Source of the DNA: Ryuthela nishihirai
Lineage: Eukaryota > Arthropoda > Arachnida > Araneae > Heptathelidae
Length of the DNA stretch: 64,000 bases
Reading direction: 5' to 3'
Assembly: GCA_038380435.1 (NCBI GenBank)
Contig: JAWZYU010000025.1
Span: 42,602,691 to 42,666,690 of the forward strand
The position numbers were made by a program, and so were the translations under genes. The notes below the pieces were generated by a model. That model was not told where the DNA came from and made no database searches. It saw only the letters and a list, made by a program, of their open reading frames with translations. Shown one piece after another: positions 22,620-32,852 of this stretch. Within the stretch, counting starts at the first letter, position 1, and every line of letters begins with the position of its first letter.

Positions 22620-23069
22620 TACAATAGGTATTGAAAGGAGTTTGAGAAAACTGAAAGCCACGTAGCCTACTGTTTATTTTTTTTTAAAATACAAAACCTA
22701 GATTGATTGGTGTTTCTGAATTATTTACACTTATTTTGTTACAGAAAGAGCAGATGATTGTGAACGTAAAATTTTGTAAAATTCTCAATTTTATTTTCTC
22801 AACACATGTCAAACGATTGAACCAAAAATCCTCGATCAGTTCCACTTTTCTAGTGACCGGATTACAGGAGTACGCAACAATTCCCAGCATTAAACTTTAT
22901 TGTTTGTCTAATTGTTTGTCTAAAATCTGTACTGCATTAAAGAGCATAAAATTAATGATTTCATGTCGTTTATTTTTAGCATATCAGTTTTCCACTACGA
23001 AATAGTAAAATTGCTTATATACAGATTTCAGTTATCTAGATTTTGAAATTCAGGATTCATATTGCTATG

Positions 23070-23352
23070 ATCATGGGCATCCGCAGAGGGGAGCAAACGG
23101 GGGCACTTGCCCCCCCCCCCCCCAGCCTGGGATCGAGTAAAAATTCCACAAATTATATCGTAAACAATTTAAACGTAATTAATTTATATACATTATGTAT
23201 GTGTTTTTATATTGATGCAATACTGTATTTTATAATCTACTTGTGAAAAAAATCCTAAAAAATTAAATAATTAAATAAAAATTTATTGATGCAATTATTT
23301 GTCTCCAAGCTTTGCCACCGCCCCCCTGGAAAATTTTCTGCGGACGTCCATG
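23070..23352. mobile_element. Candidate hAT-type MITE
   Basis: Ends CATGGGCATCCGCAG and CTGCGGACGTCCATG are imperfect inverted repeats. Outside them GCTATGAT and GCTATGTT form a 7-of-8 duplication, the size expected of hAT. The interior is AT-rich apart from a C-run near 23110-23123. Confidence 0.5.
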
Positions 23353-24230
23353 GCTATGTTGTATTTTAATAGTTTATGTTTGTGTATACAAAAGAACTGC
23401 CCAATTTTTTCATTTAATTCAATTTTGAATACTGTATTGAAAATGAATTAATTTTTTTATTTATTTGTCTTTAGTTCAGATAACTTTCTGTATTTTAATA
23501 TTTTTTGTTGTTGCCATCTATCAGATATCTGCCACTTATATACCTTGCAGAGTCAGTTTTGTAAAGAAACAGGAAAACCTTCTCTAAACCTTACTTTTTT
23601 GAACTTATGTAATTCTGATTCATATCTCTAACTTTCTTGAAAGAAACAAACAGAGTCTTATATTACTACCAAGAACATGTCTCTACCTTCTTGAAAGTTG
23701 AGAACGAAACGCGTTCTCAAATTATCAATCAATACATTGATTACAAATCAGCTAATTGGCATTGTTTTTTTTTATTATTATGTTAGCTTTGTGCAATAAT
23801 CCGATGAGAAGGATAAGCCAATTTCAGAATGTCATTGGGCATATCTGTCAACATATACCACAGTTGGTGTGAGAGTAGAAATGACATATTGCACAGAAAG
23901 TTAATGGCAAAGGCTATGTATTTATTATACTATCTATAATTATTGGTAAATAATATGAAATGTTTAAATTCTCTTGCTACTCAAAGATTTTTTATAGCAG
24001 AGTCTGAACAATTATAAATAGTATTCAAAATGTTCACTACTGCTTGAGCAATGTTGGACTCGATTTGATGCCTGTTTTAATGTAAAGTAATGGCACGATT
24101 CATGCAGTCGGTGGCAGTGCATAGTATAGTGCACTCTCGATAATCCGAACTCAATAATGCAAAAGCTGTTGTTGGGATCACTAGAATCCCCCCCCCCCCC
24201 TCCCTGGTAGCACGGGGGCAAATCATTGCT
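23353..24230. other. No gene seen
   Basis: AT-rich. A C-run lies near 24189-24201. Confidence 0.5.
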
Positions 24231-24234
24231 TGTA

Positions 24235-24755
24235 CAGTCGCTCAAAAGAGTATCCGAACACTACGGTTGATTACAGAATTCAGAAAAAATATCTGGCAAC
24301 GTTTTTTTTTTTTTTAGAAATTAGAGATCTGGCAACCTTCGTGTCACGTGACACCAAGATTGTCAGATCACTAATTACTAAAAAAAATCGTTGCCAGATA
24401 TTTTTTCTGAATTTTGTGATCAACCATAGTGTTCGGATACTTTTTTGAGCGACTGTAGCTGGTCATATTATTTTGATACTAGATCGTGTGGGCTCACTCA
24501 CGGAAATATTGAGCGTATGCAGTTACCGTTCACAGCAAACTGGAGCGTGTGCAGTAACTGCACACGCTCCAGTTTGCTGTGAACGGTAACTAGAGCGTGT
24601 ACAGTTGCTGTACACGCTCCAGATATTTTTCCTGAATTCTGTAATCACGTCACACGAAGGTTGCCAGATCACTAATTTCTAAAAAAATCGTTGCCAGATA
24701 TTTTTTCTGAATTCTGTAATCAACCATAGTGTTCGAATACTTTTTTGAACGACTG
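24235..24755. mobile_element. Tc1-type MITE plus hairpin module plus half MITE
   Basis: A complete MITE (24235-24455) abuts a hairpin module (about 24458-24620), then a right half MITE ending GAACGACTG at 24755. Same layout as 9455-9899. Confidence 0.85.
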
Positions 24756-25654
24756 TACCACTCTTTACCATCAAAGTTTTAAAATATTCTTTTAACGTTT
24801 TCTAATCTTACATTGTTAGAGGGCGGCATCGAATTTTCTATTTCGCCATAAGGGCCCTCTAACAGTGAAAATTCAAACTAATGAATGATTGCGGAAATGC
24901 AAATAGTAATATTTTTTCAGTACCTATACAATGGAACAAAAAAGAGCTTTTCATTGTTTATCTCTAAACAAAAAGTTGCATTTTCTCACAACCCTTCCCC
25001 CCAAATCTGGCATTTAGAATGTTATTGCCAATCGAAGATTAACAAGGTCGACAATCTGAATAGAGCGCAGGAAATCCCCGACATAATCGGCGGTCTAAAT
25101 TGTTACCCTGAGACCGAGGTGGCGAGTTTAAATAACAGTGTATTTAAAGAAGATGTTAGACAGCTAATATGCAAGAAAATTGAAACTGTTTAACATTTAT
25201 CAAACAGTGATTTGGATTACGTCTGTCGATCCTCTATAAATTTCGTGTTATCCGAGGAATTTCGACTATAAATTTTATTCCTTAGGCAGTAGGAAATTTC
25301 TGCGTTAAGAGATCTTTTTCGTATTATCCATTTCGCATTGAAAAAACATTTATCCGTGTGAAAATATTGTCGCCGGAACAGACTTTAGGTTTATGTTAAT
25401 CGGTATTTCGCCTTTTTCCTTTTCTTGTAGACTTTTTTACAGTTTTTTTTTTTCATCATTAATAACTTCTTATTTTACACCTCACGACCGATTGTCGATG
25501 TCGTGTCGTTTCTATGAAGCCTATCCTCGCATCAGGAATGGAGTTTTATGAAAAGAATTTATTCAGAATGGAAACGATACTTTAGACAATTACTGCGGAA
25601 CAACAAAGCTGAAGTTCCGGTAGAAATCGAAGATCTCCTTTGGCCGTCAAAAAA
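24756..25654. other. No gene seen
   Basis: AT-rich. The frame 24885-25193 and the start of the frame at 25548 show no recognisable domain. Confidence 0.4.
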
Positions 25655-25939
25655 CCCCGCATTGCTCACGGTCAGTAGGGGACATCGATGGGCTTGGAAA
25701 GTCCGCCGTCCGTCTGATGGGACGTTAAGCCGTGGCCCCGTGTGTGGGAGAGCCATACCCTGTGCACGTTAAAGAACACGCTGGATGGCCTTGACGGGAG
25801 GCTACCATCTGTCTCCCAACAGCTATTCTAGTGGGTACCCTCCCCCCAACTTTCTATGAGCCTTCGGGGTCCTTGCGACCTGGCCATTTAGCCCATGGTG
25901 TGCAAAAAAGTGCCTCTCAGAGGTAAAACAACCCAACCC
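25655..25939 (+). mobile_element. SINE-A, 5'-truncated
   Basis: Starts inside the body at CCCCGCATTGCTCACGGTC and runs to the AACCCAACCC tail. The head is missing. Confidence 0.85.
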
Positions 25940-26129
25940 TTATATCTATTAATATCGTATTTACCCTGGAGGGCGCAACATAATAATTCCTTTATTAATA
26001 ATTATAATTGTTATAATTTTTTTAACATGCGTAATCTATATATGTTTAGTATTTTTCGTCTCGATTTCTATTACTCGCTTTGTTGAAAATATGGAGCATG
26101 GCCTTATCCCCCTAACTGCAGACCTTCTC

Positions 26130-26178
26130 TGGTTGAATTGTTTTTCCTCTGAGCAGCAAGTTTTGCACACAATGGGCT
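26130..26178 (-). mobile_element. SINE-A tail fragment
   Basis: About 50 bp resembling the family's 3' end (TTGTTTTTCCTCTGAGCAGC on the plus strand). Old and diverged. Confidence 0.6.
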
Positions 26179-26639
26179 AAACGTCAAAAAATATTTTGCT
26201 CTAAAGTTGGCTAAAAAAAGTAATACAGTTTTGGTATTTGATGGAAGCTCGGATCATTAAAGATTCTGATTATCGAGAGCGTATTGTACTTCTGAAGAGC
26301 CATTGGCGAAAAGATGGATCAATGGAAGATTGACGGACACGCTCTCAATTTGCGAATTGTAAAGTTCTCGTCTAGATATTGACAATGCAGCTGTGTCTTC
26401 ACAGACATACTAACCCAGGGTTTAAAATGTGTTAGTCATGTAATCAAGGCAAAGTGGGGGAAATGAATTTTCCCGAAATTCATGTAATTTTTATCTTGTT
26501 TTCCTTGTTCAGAATGAGAATAAAATATATGTACAGAAATGCACATCATTATTTCTTTGATTTGTTGATTTTATACTGTAGCAAATTTTTTACCCAAATT
26601 ACTCAAGTAAGCGAAGTTCAAAAGATTTGTTCCAAATCA

Positions 26640-27290
26640 AATGCGTATTAAACAGTGGCAAACCGTGCATGGAAGTAATGCAGACAGAGAAACCGTGCTC
26701 TTCACCCATGGACTGTTCTCTTGGATCAGCGATTAAGTTATCTAGCAACCTCTCTTTTATTGCGATCTTATGCAACCACGGCAATTCCCGATTCCGCCTA
26801 TACGACACTACCAGTTATGAAAAGCCGTGCTATCTAGAGCCGGGGGCAAGGAATACGCCCCTATAGACGCACCTCAACCCCGGCCTCACATGGCAGCAGT
26901 CCTATAGAAGGAAAGCTAACCACCGGAAGAAACCTAACTTTAATCTGTTCCCCGGTTAGCTATGAACAAGGATATATAGATCCACGTTCGCTCAGCGTCC
27001 GGGGTGGAGACTATTAGTAACCTACTGGGGCACAAATCTTTTCAGAAGAGTCCTCGAACTGCTCACCCAGAGCACCTGATAGGTGAGGTCTCAGACGCCG
27101 TCACCGCCCACCGGTCAACACGGAACCGGTCAGCGGCATCCTCGACCTCGATTGGTCTTGGCTATGTCCAACCGGGGACCCAATCCGGTCGGCACAGCCC
27201 CCCCCCCCACCACCACCACGAAAAGGTGGTGGTCCCCTATTGGGGGGAGGGGGGGTTATCTATCAACCAGTGATCTCAGAGAAGAATCTA
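26640..27290. other. GC-rich anonymous block
   Basis: GC-rich segment in AT-rich surroundings, ending in a C-run (about 27200-27211) followed by a short CACCACCACC / GGTGGTGG inverted pair. Open frames exist on both strands, but none resembles a family I know. It could be the 5' region of an unlisted transposon or a gene promoter. I cannot decide. Confidence 0.3.
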
Positions 27291-27450
27291 TGAGAACCTT
27301 CGCAACATCAACTGCGCAGTCTCATTCTTTCAATTGTTTCCATGCATTCATCGCCATTGATATTACACGCCATCTATTCTTCATTTCATGAACTGGACAC
27401 ATGTTTGCTGATGATGTGTGGAAAAGAAATTATATCGTTCTTCATATACA

Positions 27451-27528
27451 CAGTCGTATCAGAAAAAATATGACCACGTACCATAGTATATGTATGGCAG
27501 GTGGTCATATTATTCTGATACGATTCTG
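27451..27528. mobile_element. Small foldback element, 78 bp
   Basis: CAGTCGTATCAGAAAAAATA and TATTCTGATACGATTCTG are near-perfect inverted ends around ATGACCAC / GTGGTCAT. The GTGGTCATATTATT(C/T)TGATAC motif also begins the hairpin modules at 9672, 21162 and 24458, linking the two families. Confidence 0.7.
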
Positions 27529-27592
27529 TATATCAATCAATAAAATAATCTCCCCAACATCAAACAAAGAATGCCGAATCATCCGCATAAAC

Positions 27593-28291
27593 CAGTGTCT
27601 CGCAAACTTTTTTACTCTGCGGCACACTGAATCTAATTTTTTTTCCGTGGCACACTGAATCTAATTTTTTTTTCCGCGGCACACCTAAAAAAGAATTTTT
27701 GATGGTTAGTAAAAAGAGGAAAATTGAAGTTGCGTTAAATGCATTTTATTTAAAATTTAGATACTCTATATAATCGTCATTATATTTGCGCTTTGTTGAA
27801 GTCATCAGCCTGGTTTTACTTGAAGATTTGCTCTCGTTCTTTAATTCATAACTCGGTGTTTGTTTTAAATATTTGTCCATTCTATGGCTTGAAATAATCA
27901 AAAATTAATACCAAAATTTGGAAAAAGCTTGATAAATACTTACAAGATCCCAGTTGATAAAATCTGAAAGATTTTTATAAAAGCACGTCGATAGGTAAAT
28001 AAATAAAAATAAAAAAATAAATACCCTTCAAGCAGCAGCTTGCCACAGAGGTCTGACAGGAGCCTGTCAGTTTATATGCCATAGTAGAAGGTCTGTGAGG
28101 ATGGCAGGCCCTCAGCAGAAAAAACGACACAAACTGCCATGCCTTACCCGGGGCTCGAACCCAGTAACAGAAAAAACTTTTAATACACAAAATTGATAAC
28201 ACAAATCGAGTCAAAATAAAATCTTTGGAATCTATCCAAAGTCTAGTGTCAATTTGAAAATCTCTCGCGGCACACAGTTTGCGAGACACTG
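27593..28291. mobile_element. Non-autonomous hAT element, 699 bp
   Basis: The ends CAGTGTCTCGCAAACT and AGTTTGCGAGACACTG are perfect inverted repeats. GCATAAAC stands on both sides (27585-27592 and 28292-28299), an exact 8-bp duplication as expected for hAT. GCGGCACAC words are repeated near both ends. No transposase is present, and a SINE-B lies inside. Confidence 0.9.
28013..28164 (-). mobile_element. SINE-B nested in hAT element
   Basis: Body and part of the head to GGGGCTCGAACCCAG on the minus strand; box A is lost. Confidence 0.85.
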
Positions 28292-28341
28292 GCATAAACA
28301 GATGCATGTTTTCATATTTCTACAATTGTAGACGGTAAAGT

Positions 28342-28500
28342 ACCTGGGTTCGAGCCCCGGGTAAGGCATGGATGTTCGTGTTGTTTTCTGCTGAGGTCCT
28401 GCCATCCTCTCAGATCTTCTACTTTGGCATATAAACTGACAGGCTCCTGTCAGACCTCTGTGGCAAGCAGCTGCTTGAGGGGGTATTTATTTTTTTTATT
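28342..28500 (+). mobile_element. SINE-B, head-truncated
   Basis: Starts at ACCTGGGTTCGAGCCCCGGG (box B) and ends in the GAGGGGGTATTTATT tail. Confidence 0.85.
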
Positions 28501-28800
28501 TTATTTAAAGTATAGAAACCAGAATAATAATAAACCACTCCATTGACTAGATCACCTAAAGTGGTTAGGGGAGCTGTCCAGTCTAATTTAGAGGTAAAAC
28601 AAAAAGGGGGTAAAAGTACGAATTTTAGATGCATATAAATATTTTGAGCGATTAGAATTTTCTTTTAATTTAATACAAGTGGCATAAAATAATTTACTGT
28701 TATTGAAATTTTAAAATATAGAGCAATTGCGCAGATTTTAACCAACAGTAATTTTAATAAAACAAACAAAAATGTAAGTTTCATAAGTGTCATTTCTGGA
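28501..28800. other. No gene seen
   Basis: AT-rich, nothing recognised. Confidence 0.4.
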
Positions 28801-28803
28801 GTA

Positions 28804-28909
28804 CAGTCGCTCAAAAAAGTATCCGAACACTATTTCTATTTCTAAAAAAAATCGTTGCCAGATATTTTTTCTGAATTCTGTAATCAACCGTAGTGTTCGG
28901 ATATTTTTT
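28804..28909. mobile_element. Deleted Tc1-type MITE
   Basis: Left end CAGTCGCTCAAAAAAG and part of the right half remain. The central palindrome and the final bases are gone. Confidence 0.75.
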
Positions 28910-28943
28910 AATATATATAATGCGTATGAATATATAATGCAAT

Positions 28944-29166
28944 GAATATGGAGCGTGTGCAGTTACCGTTCATAGCAAACTGGAGCGGTTGCGGTTAATG
29001 TTCACAGCACGTTGGATCGTGTGGGCTCATTCACGGAAATATTGAGCGTGTGCAGTTACCCGTTCACAGCAAATTGGAGCGTGTGCAGTAACGTGAACGG
29101 TAACTGCACACGCTCAATATTTCCGTGAGTGAGCCCACACGATCTAGTATCAAAATAATATGACCA
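28944..29166. repeat. Rearranged hairpin module
   Basis: Two imperfect copies of the GAGCGTGTGCAGTTACCGTTC motif, then the inverted arm, ending with the reverse complement of GGTGGTCATATTATTTTGAT. A diverged version of the module used by SINE-B and the MITEs. Confidence 0.75.
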
Positions 29167-29643
29167 CCTATTTACCTATTCACCTATAAAAGTATTTTTA
29201 ATTCATCTCTTAAAACAATGTGTGGCATTTTCCCACCTAACACTCCACGACTAAAATACCAAATTTCTAGCCCAAATAGATCGTTTGCCAATTTGGTTTC
29301 CACTTTTAGGGGCAGAATTAAAATTTTTGGGAGATTCGAAAAACGTAATCAGTGGCGATGCGTGACTATTTGAAACCAATGGAAATAACTACGAAAAGCA
29401 ACCTTGGAACGTTGTTCCGGTACTTGTGTTTGTACATCATTAAACCGGAACCCAGTTCCGCACTCATGTTTCCAAATTAATGAACTGGAACGCCGTTCTG
29501 GTACTTCGAAGTTTTTTTTTTTCTGTGGTATTAGAATATATAGTGTAGTAACAAAAACGGGATTGAAGGTTTGGAAGTCACAAACTTCCAAATGTTGGCT
29601 TTCAAAAGAGACCGACTGTGAGCAACTTTCCCCTCTGAGATGG
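29167..29643. other. No gene seen
   Basis: Contains a run of related GGAACG(T/C)(T/C)GTTC(C/T)GGTAC words at 29405-29505, perhaps a decayed repeat. No coding signal. Confidence 0.35.
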
Positions 29644-30027
29644 GGCGGGGGTGGCTCAGTCGGTAGCGCACCAGGCTCGTAATCTGTAGTTCCCAGGTTC
29701 GAGTCCCAGCTGGGTCAGCGTTGAGATTTATCTCTGCAAAATTCCCCGCCCTGCCCACGGTCAGTAGGGAACACCGATGGGCTTGGAAAGGCCGCCGTCC
29801 GTCGGATGGGACGTTAAGCCGTGGCCCCGTGTGCGGGAGAGCCATACCCTGTGCATGTTAAAGAACACGCTGGATGGCCTTGACGGGAGGCTACCATCTG
29901 TCTCCCAACAGCTGTTCCAGTAGGTCCCCTCCCCCAACCTTCTCTGAGCCTTCGGGGTCCATGTGACCTGGCCATTTAGCCCATGGTGTGCAAAAAAGTG
30001 CCGCTCAGAGGTAAAGCAACCGAACCC
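29644..30027 (+). mobile_element. SINE-A copy
   Basis: Complete plus-strand copy from GGGCGGGGGTGGCTC to AAAGCAACCGAACCC. Confidence 0.85.
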
Positions 30028-30670
30028 AGTCCCATGGGACGGTCATTTTGTCTGCACTCCAACATGAAAGGAGCCAGGCCGAAATGAGACCGATCACCAA
30101 TGATCAGGTGCAATAAACCTATCTCGCTAATTGCAGCAAGACACATCAACCATAAGTAGCCTTCGCCATAGGTGGGAAATGGAGACTGTTTCACATAAAG
30201 AATTACAGAACAAGATCAAATATATATAAAATGGCTAAAATATATAATCAGGATAGCATCAAAACCTGACAAGCCCATCCTTTATCAAGAGCTATCCAGG
30301 CTGAACTTGCCTGATGACTCGACTGCAGTGCGATAACATAGCTATAGTCAGAGGGTGTTTACTGAAATTTTCGATGCTTTACGGAAATGAAATAATTATT
30401 CACGAAAACAATATTAGTTAGCAAATCAACAACAAGAAAAATATCAAAATATTTAAACATACACACTATACATTGGCAAATACTTTCAAGTAATTAATTC
30501 GTGTTTGTCATTCCCTAAATATCCCCTGGATGCGTTAACTTAGACAGGGAACTAACAAAATTTGCTTCCCCAAACAGCTCTCCTGTCCAGCATCCTACCG
30601 AGATGGGAACATTAGATATTGTTTTGCGCTGGAGATATTTCATTGACACTACAATTTTCCTTCTTTTTTT
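30028..30670. other. No gene seen
   Basis: AT-rich. I see no domain or repeat. Confidence 0.45.
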
Positions 30671-30686
30671 GGGTAAAACAACACAT

Positions 30687-31058
30687 ACTCAGTCGGTAGC
30701 GCGCCAGGCTCGTAATCTGTAGTTCCCAGGTTCGAGTCCCAGCTGGGTCAGCGTTGAGATTTATCTCCGCAAAATTCCCCGCCCTGCCCACAGTCAGTAG
30801 GGGACACCGATGGGCTTGGAAAGGCCTCCGTCCGTCGGATGGGACGTTAAGCCGTGGCCCCGTGTGCGGGAGAGCCATACCCTGTGCACGTTAAAGAACA
30901 CGCTGGATTACCTTGACGGGAGGCTACCATCTGTCTCCCAACAGCTGTTCCAGTGGGTCCCCTCCCCCAACCTTCTCTGAGCCTTCGGGGTCCATGTGAC
31001 CTGGCCATTTAGCCCATGGTGTGCAAAAAAGTGCGCTCAGAGGTAAAACAACCCAACC
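30687..31058 (+). mobile_element. SINE-A, slightly head-truncated
   Basis: Starts at ACTCAGTCGGTAGCGCG. A short GGGTAAAACAACAC just before it resembles a tail of another copy. CCTTCTTTT occurs at 30659 and again after the tail, a weak candidate duplication. Confidence 0.8.
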
Positions 31059-31654
31059 TTCTTTTCTTTACATTTAAGTATATTTATATTTCTCTTTTTA
31101 ACTTCTTTTAATTTGCTTCTTATGATTTTTATAGGCACCTTATCGCCAAAATAGCCTCGAGTTGTAAGATCTGTCTCTGAAGAAAGGTTTTTAGTCAGTG
31201 ACTCTGTTACAAAATGTGATATCCTGTGCCAAGGGTTCAGAAGCTTTAGAATAAATTTCTACACAATTGGAATTACTATATTTGTTAATTTCCATATTAA
31301 CTTTTGCGCAATCAGAACTTATTCTCAGCTCTCTTTAAATTTGCAATATTGTTATTTCTTTGTGTTCTTCTTTTCTCCATACATTTATTAGCATTATTGT
31401 CTACACTTATAACATTATTACATCTTTGCTCCTTATTATTATCAGTAGTACACTTTGTAGACACAGAATCAACACTAGCCAATGCATTATGCTCCATACT
31501 CTTAGCTGCTTCGTTATCTACAGCTGTATATTATATTGCATGTTATATAACATGTCTATGTAACATATCATAAACATCTTTGCTCAGGACCATCGGGCTG
31601 CATAGCTTAGGAGTAGTATCAAGAAAGACTTCCACTGGAAAGTTAGAAATCACT
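31059..31654. other. No gene seen
   Basis: AT-rich. The overlapping open frames at 31304-31573 are hydrophobic on one strand and low-complexity on the other, with nothing recognisable. Confidence 0.4.
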
Positions 31655-31867
31655 GGTTTTTCACTTAGGCAGATTCTTGAGAAATGTTTAGAGTTTCAGA
31701 AACGTTTGGTTGCTAGCTTTGTTGATTTCAAAAAGGCTTTCGACTCTGTTGATCGACATAATTTGTGGTTGATTGTGAGATCATATGGTATACCAGACAA
31801 GTTAGTTAACATAATGAAAGCTCTCTATAATAACACTGAGTCGTGTGTGAGTTGTTAAGGCTTGTAG
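31655..31867 (+). mobile_element. RTE-like LINE reverse transcriptase fragment
   Basis: Encodes LRQILEKCLEFQKRLVASF followed by VDFKKAFDSVDRHNLW, the motif A region with catalytic Asp, and then the segment up to the motif at 62175 in the other copy. It breaks off at CTTGTAG where an LTR-like TGTTATGAC sequence begins. Confidence 0.8.
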
Positions 31868-32180
31868 TGTTATGACAGATGAGCGTGCTACAAGGAACTG
31901 TGATCTGATGTACCGTCTTGATGCTCCTGTGAACTACAGCGTGAGAATTACGTCACCAACTACTTCGAACGAACTTGACTTAAAAGATAAGAAATAAATT
32001 GTTGTAATTAAGAGGTATTGGAGTGTGAAGAAAGACGTAGTTTGTTTTAGTCTGTGTGGTACAGTTAAAAGAAGAAACGTTTTTATTTGGTGTGTTCGTG
32101 GGAGATGAATTAAATTTATTAGTGTTGATCCTATTAGAGGACTGCAAGGAGAAGAAGGATGCTTAGGATATTTAAGATAT
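31868..32180 (+). mobile_element. Possible LTR remnant of an older Ty3/gypsy element
   Basis: Starts with TGTTATGACAG, close to the LTR start TGTTACGACAG of the element that follows, and cuts LINE sequence abruptly. This suggests the 5' end of a second LTR. No matching 3' boundary is visible, because the younger element (32181-36410) sits in it and gypsy pol continues on the far side. Confidence 0.35.
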
Positions 32181-32822
32181 TGTTACGACAGAAGGAATCT
32201 GGCAACCGAAAGCAAAAAGTTTCAGCCAACGAATAAGAACTTTGGGAGAATTTGGAGAAGAAGAGTGGAGCGTTAACGGTCGTTTTGTATTGTAACGGTC
32301 GTTGTGTTGTAACGGTCGGAGAGTTCGAAAATGGACGGTGAGCTGTTCTGAGACAGTGCGCGTAAGTATCAAGAAATAACTTGATGTGTTGTGTATACGC
32401 GGAAGGATAAAAGTGGGATCTTTTATCGTTAAGTATCAAGAAGTAACTTGATGTGTTGTGTATACGCGGAAGTATAAAAGTGGGAACTTTTATGGCTAAC
32501 TTCGAATGTCTACACGGACTGTCTTTTTGTTCGGCTAGTGTGTGAAAAGTTATTAGCACAGGACGAGAATTGGTTTACGAGTGAAGATCTTCGGGTGACC
32601 TGGTAAATCAAGTAAAAGGTAGTATTTAGTAAAATACACAGAGCTGATATTGTGTGCTCTACGCAGGAAGATTGATGACTTGTGCATGTTAATAGTTGAT
32701 TTGTTAATAAGATACTTCATCCATATTTCCTTTGTAACAATTTACCTTGTATTGAATTTGGTTTTGAAATATAGCTTTTAATACTCACGCCCAGTGCTAT
32801 CCATTTTTTGAAATCCGCAACA
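32181..32822 (+). repeat. 5' long terminal repeat
   Basis: Begins TG and ends CA. It contains a threefold TAACGGTCG motif (32274-32318) and a 67-bp tandem duplication (32363-32429 and 32430-32496). The second unit contains TATAAAAG at 32473-32480, the likely promoter. The first unit has GATAAAAG in the same place. Confidence 0.93.
32473..32480 (+). promoter_or_regulatory. Candidate TATA box of the LTR promoter
   Basis: TATAAAAG in the second 67-bp repeat unit. The downstream start site is unknown. The position, about 290 bp upstream of the LTR border, leaves room for R and U5. Confidence 0.5.
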
Positions 32823-32824
32823 TT

Positions 32825-32842
32825 TGGTGTCAGCAGCGGGAT
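32825..32842 (+). other. Primer binding site, tRNA-Leu type
   Basis: TGGTGTCAGCAGCGGGAT starts 2 bp after the LTR. Its complement ends TGACACCA, matching the 3' end plus CCA of arthropod leucine tRNAs as I know them. This is the standard position for minus-strand priming. Confidence 0.75.
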
Positions 32843-32852
32843 AATTTTTTGA

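Noticed and set aside
24121..24160. CTCGATAATCCGAACTC resembling a pogo/Tigger end
   Set aside because: No matching inverted end within reach, so there is not enough evidence for an element.
26640..27290. Possible protein-coding gene in the GC-rich block
   Set aside because: Frames on both strands are unrelated to families I know, with low-complexity Pro/His/Thr runs from a C-run and no splice support.
32134..32559. 141-codon minus-strand frame in the LTR, and its copy at 35656-36147
   Set aside because: Both copies lie antisense in the LTRs, duplicated only because the LTR is; composition is not protein-like.
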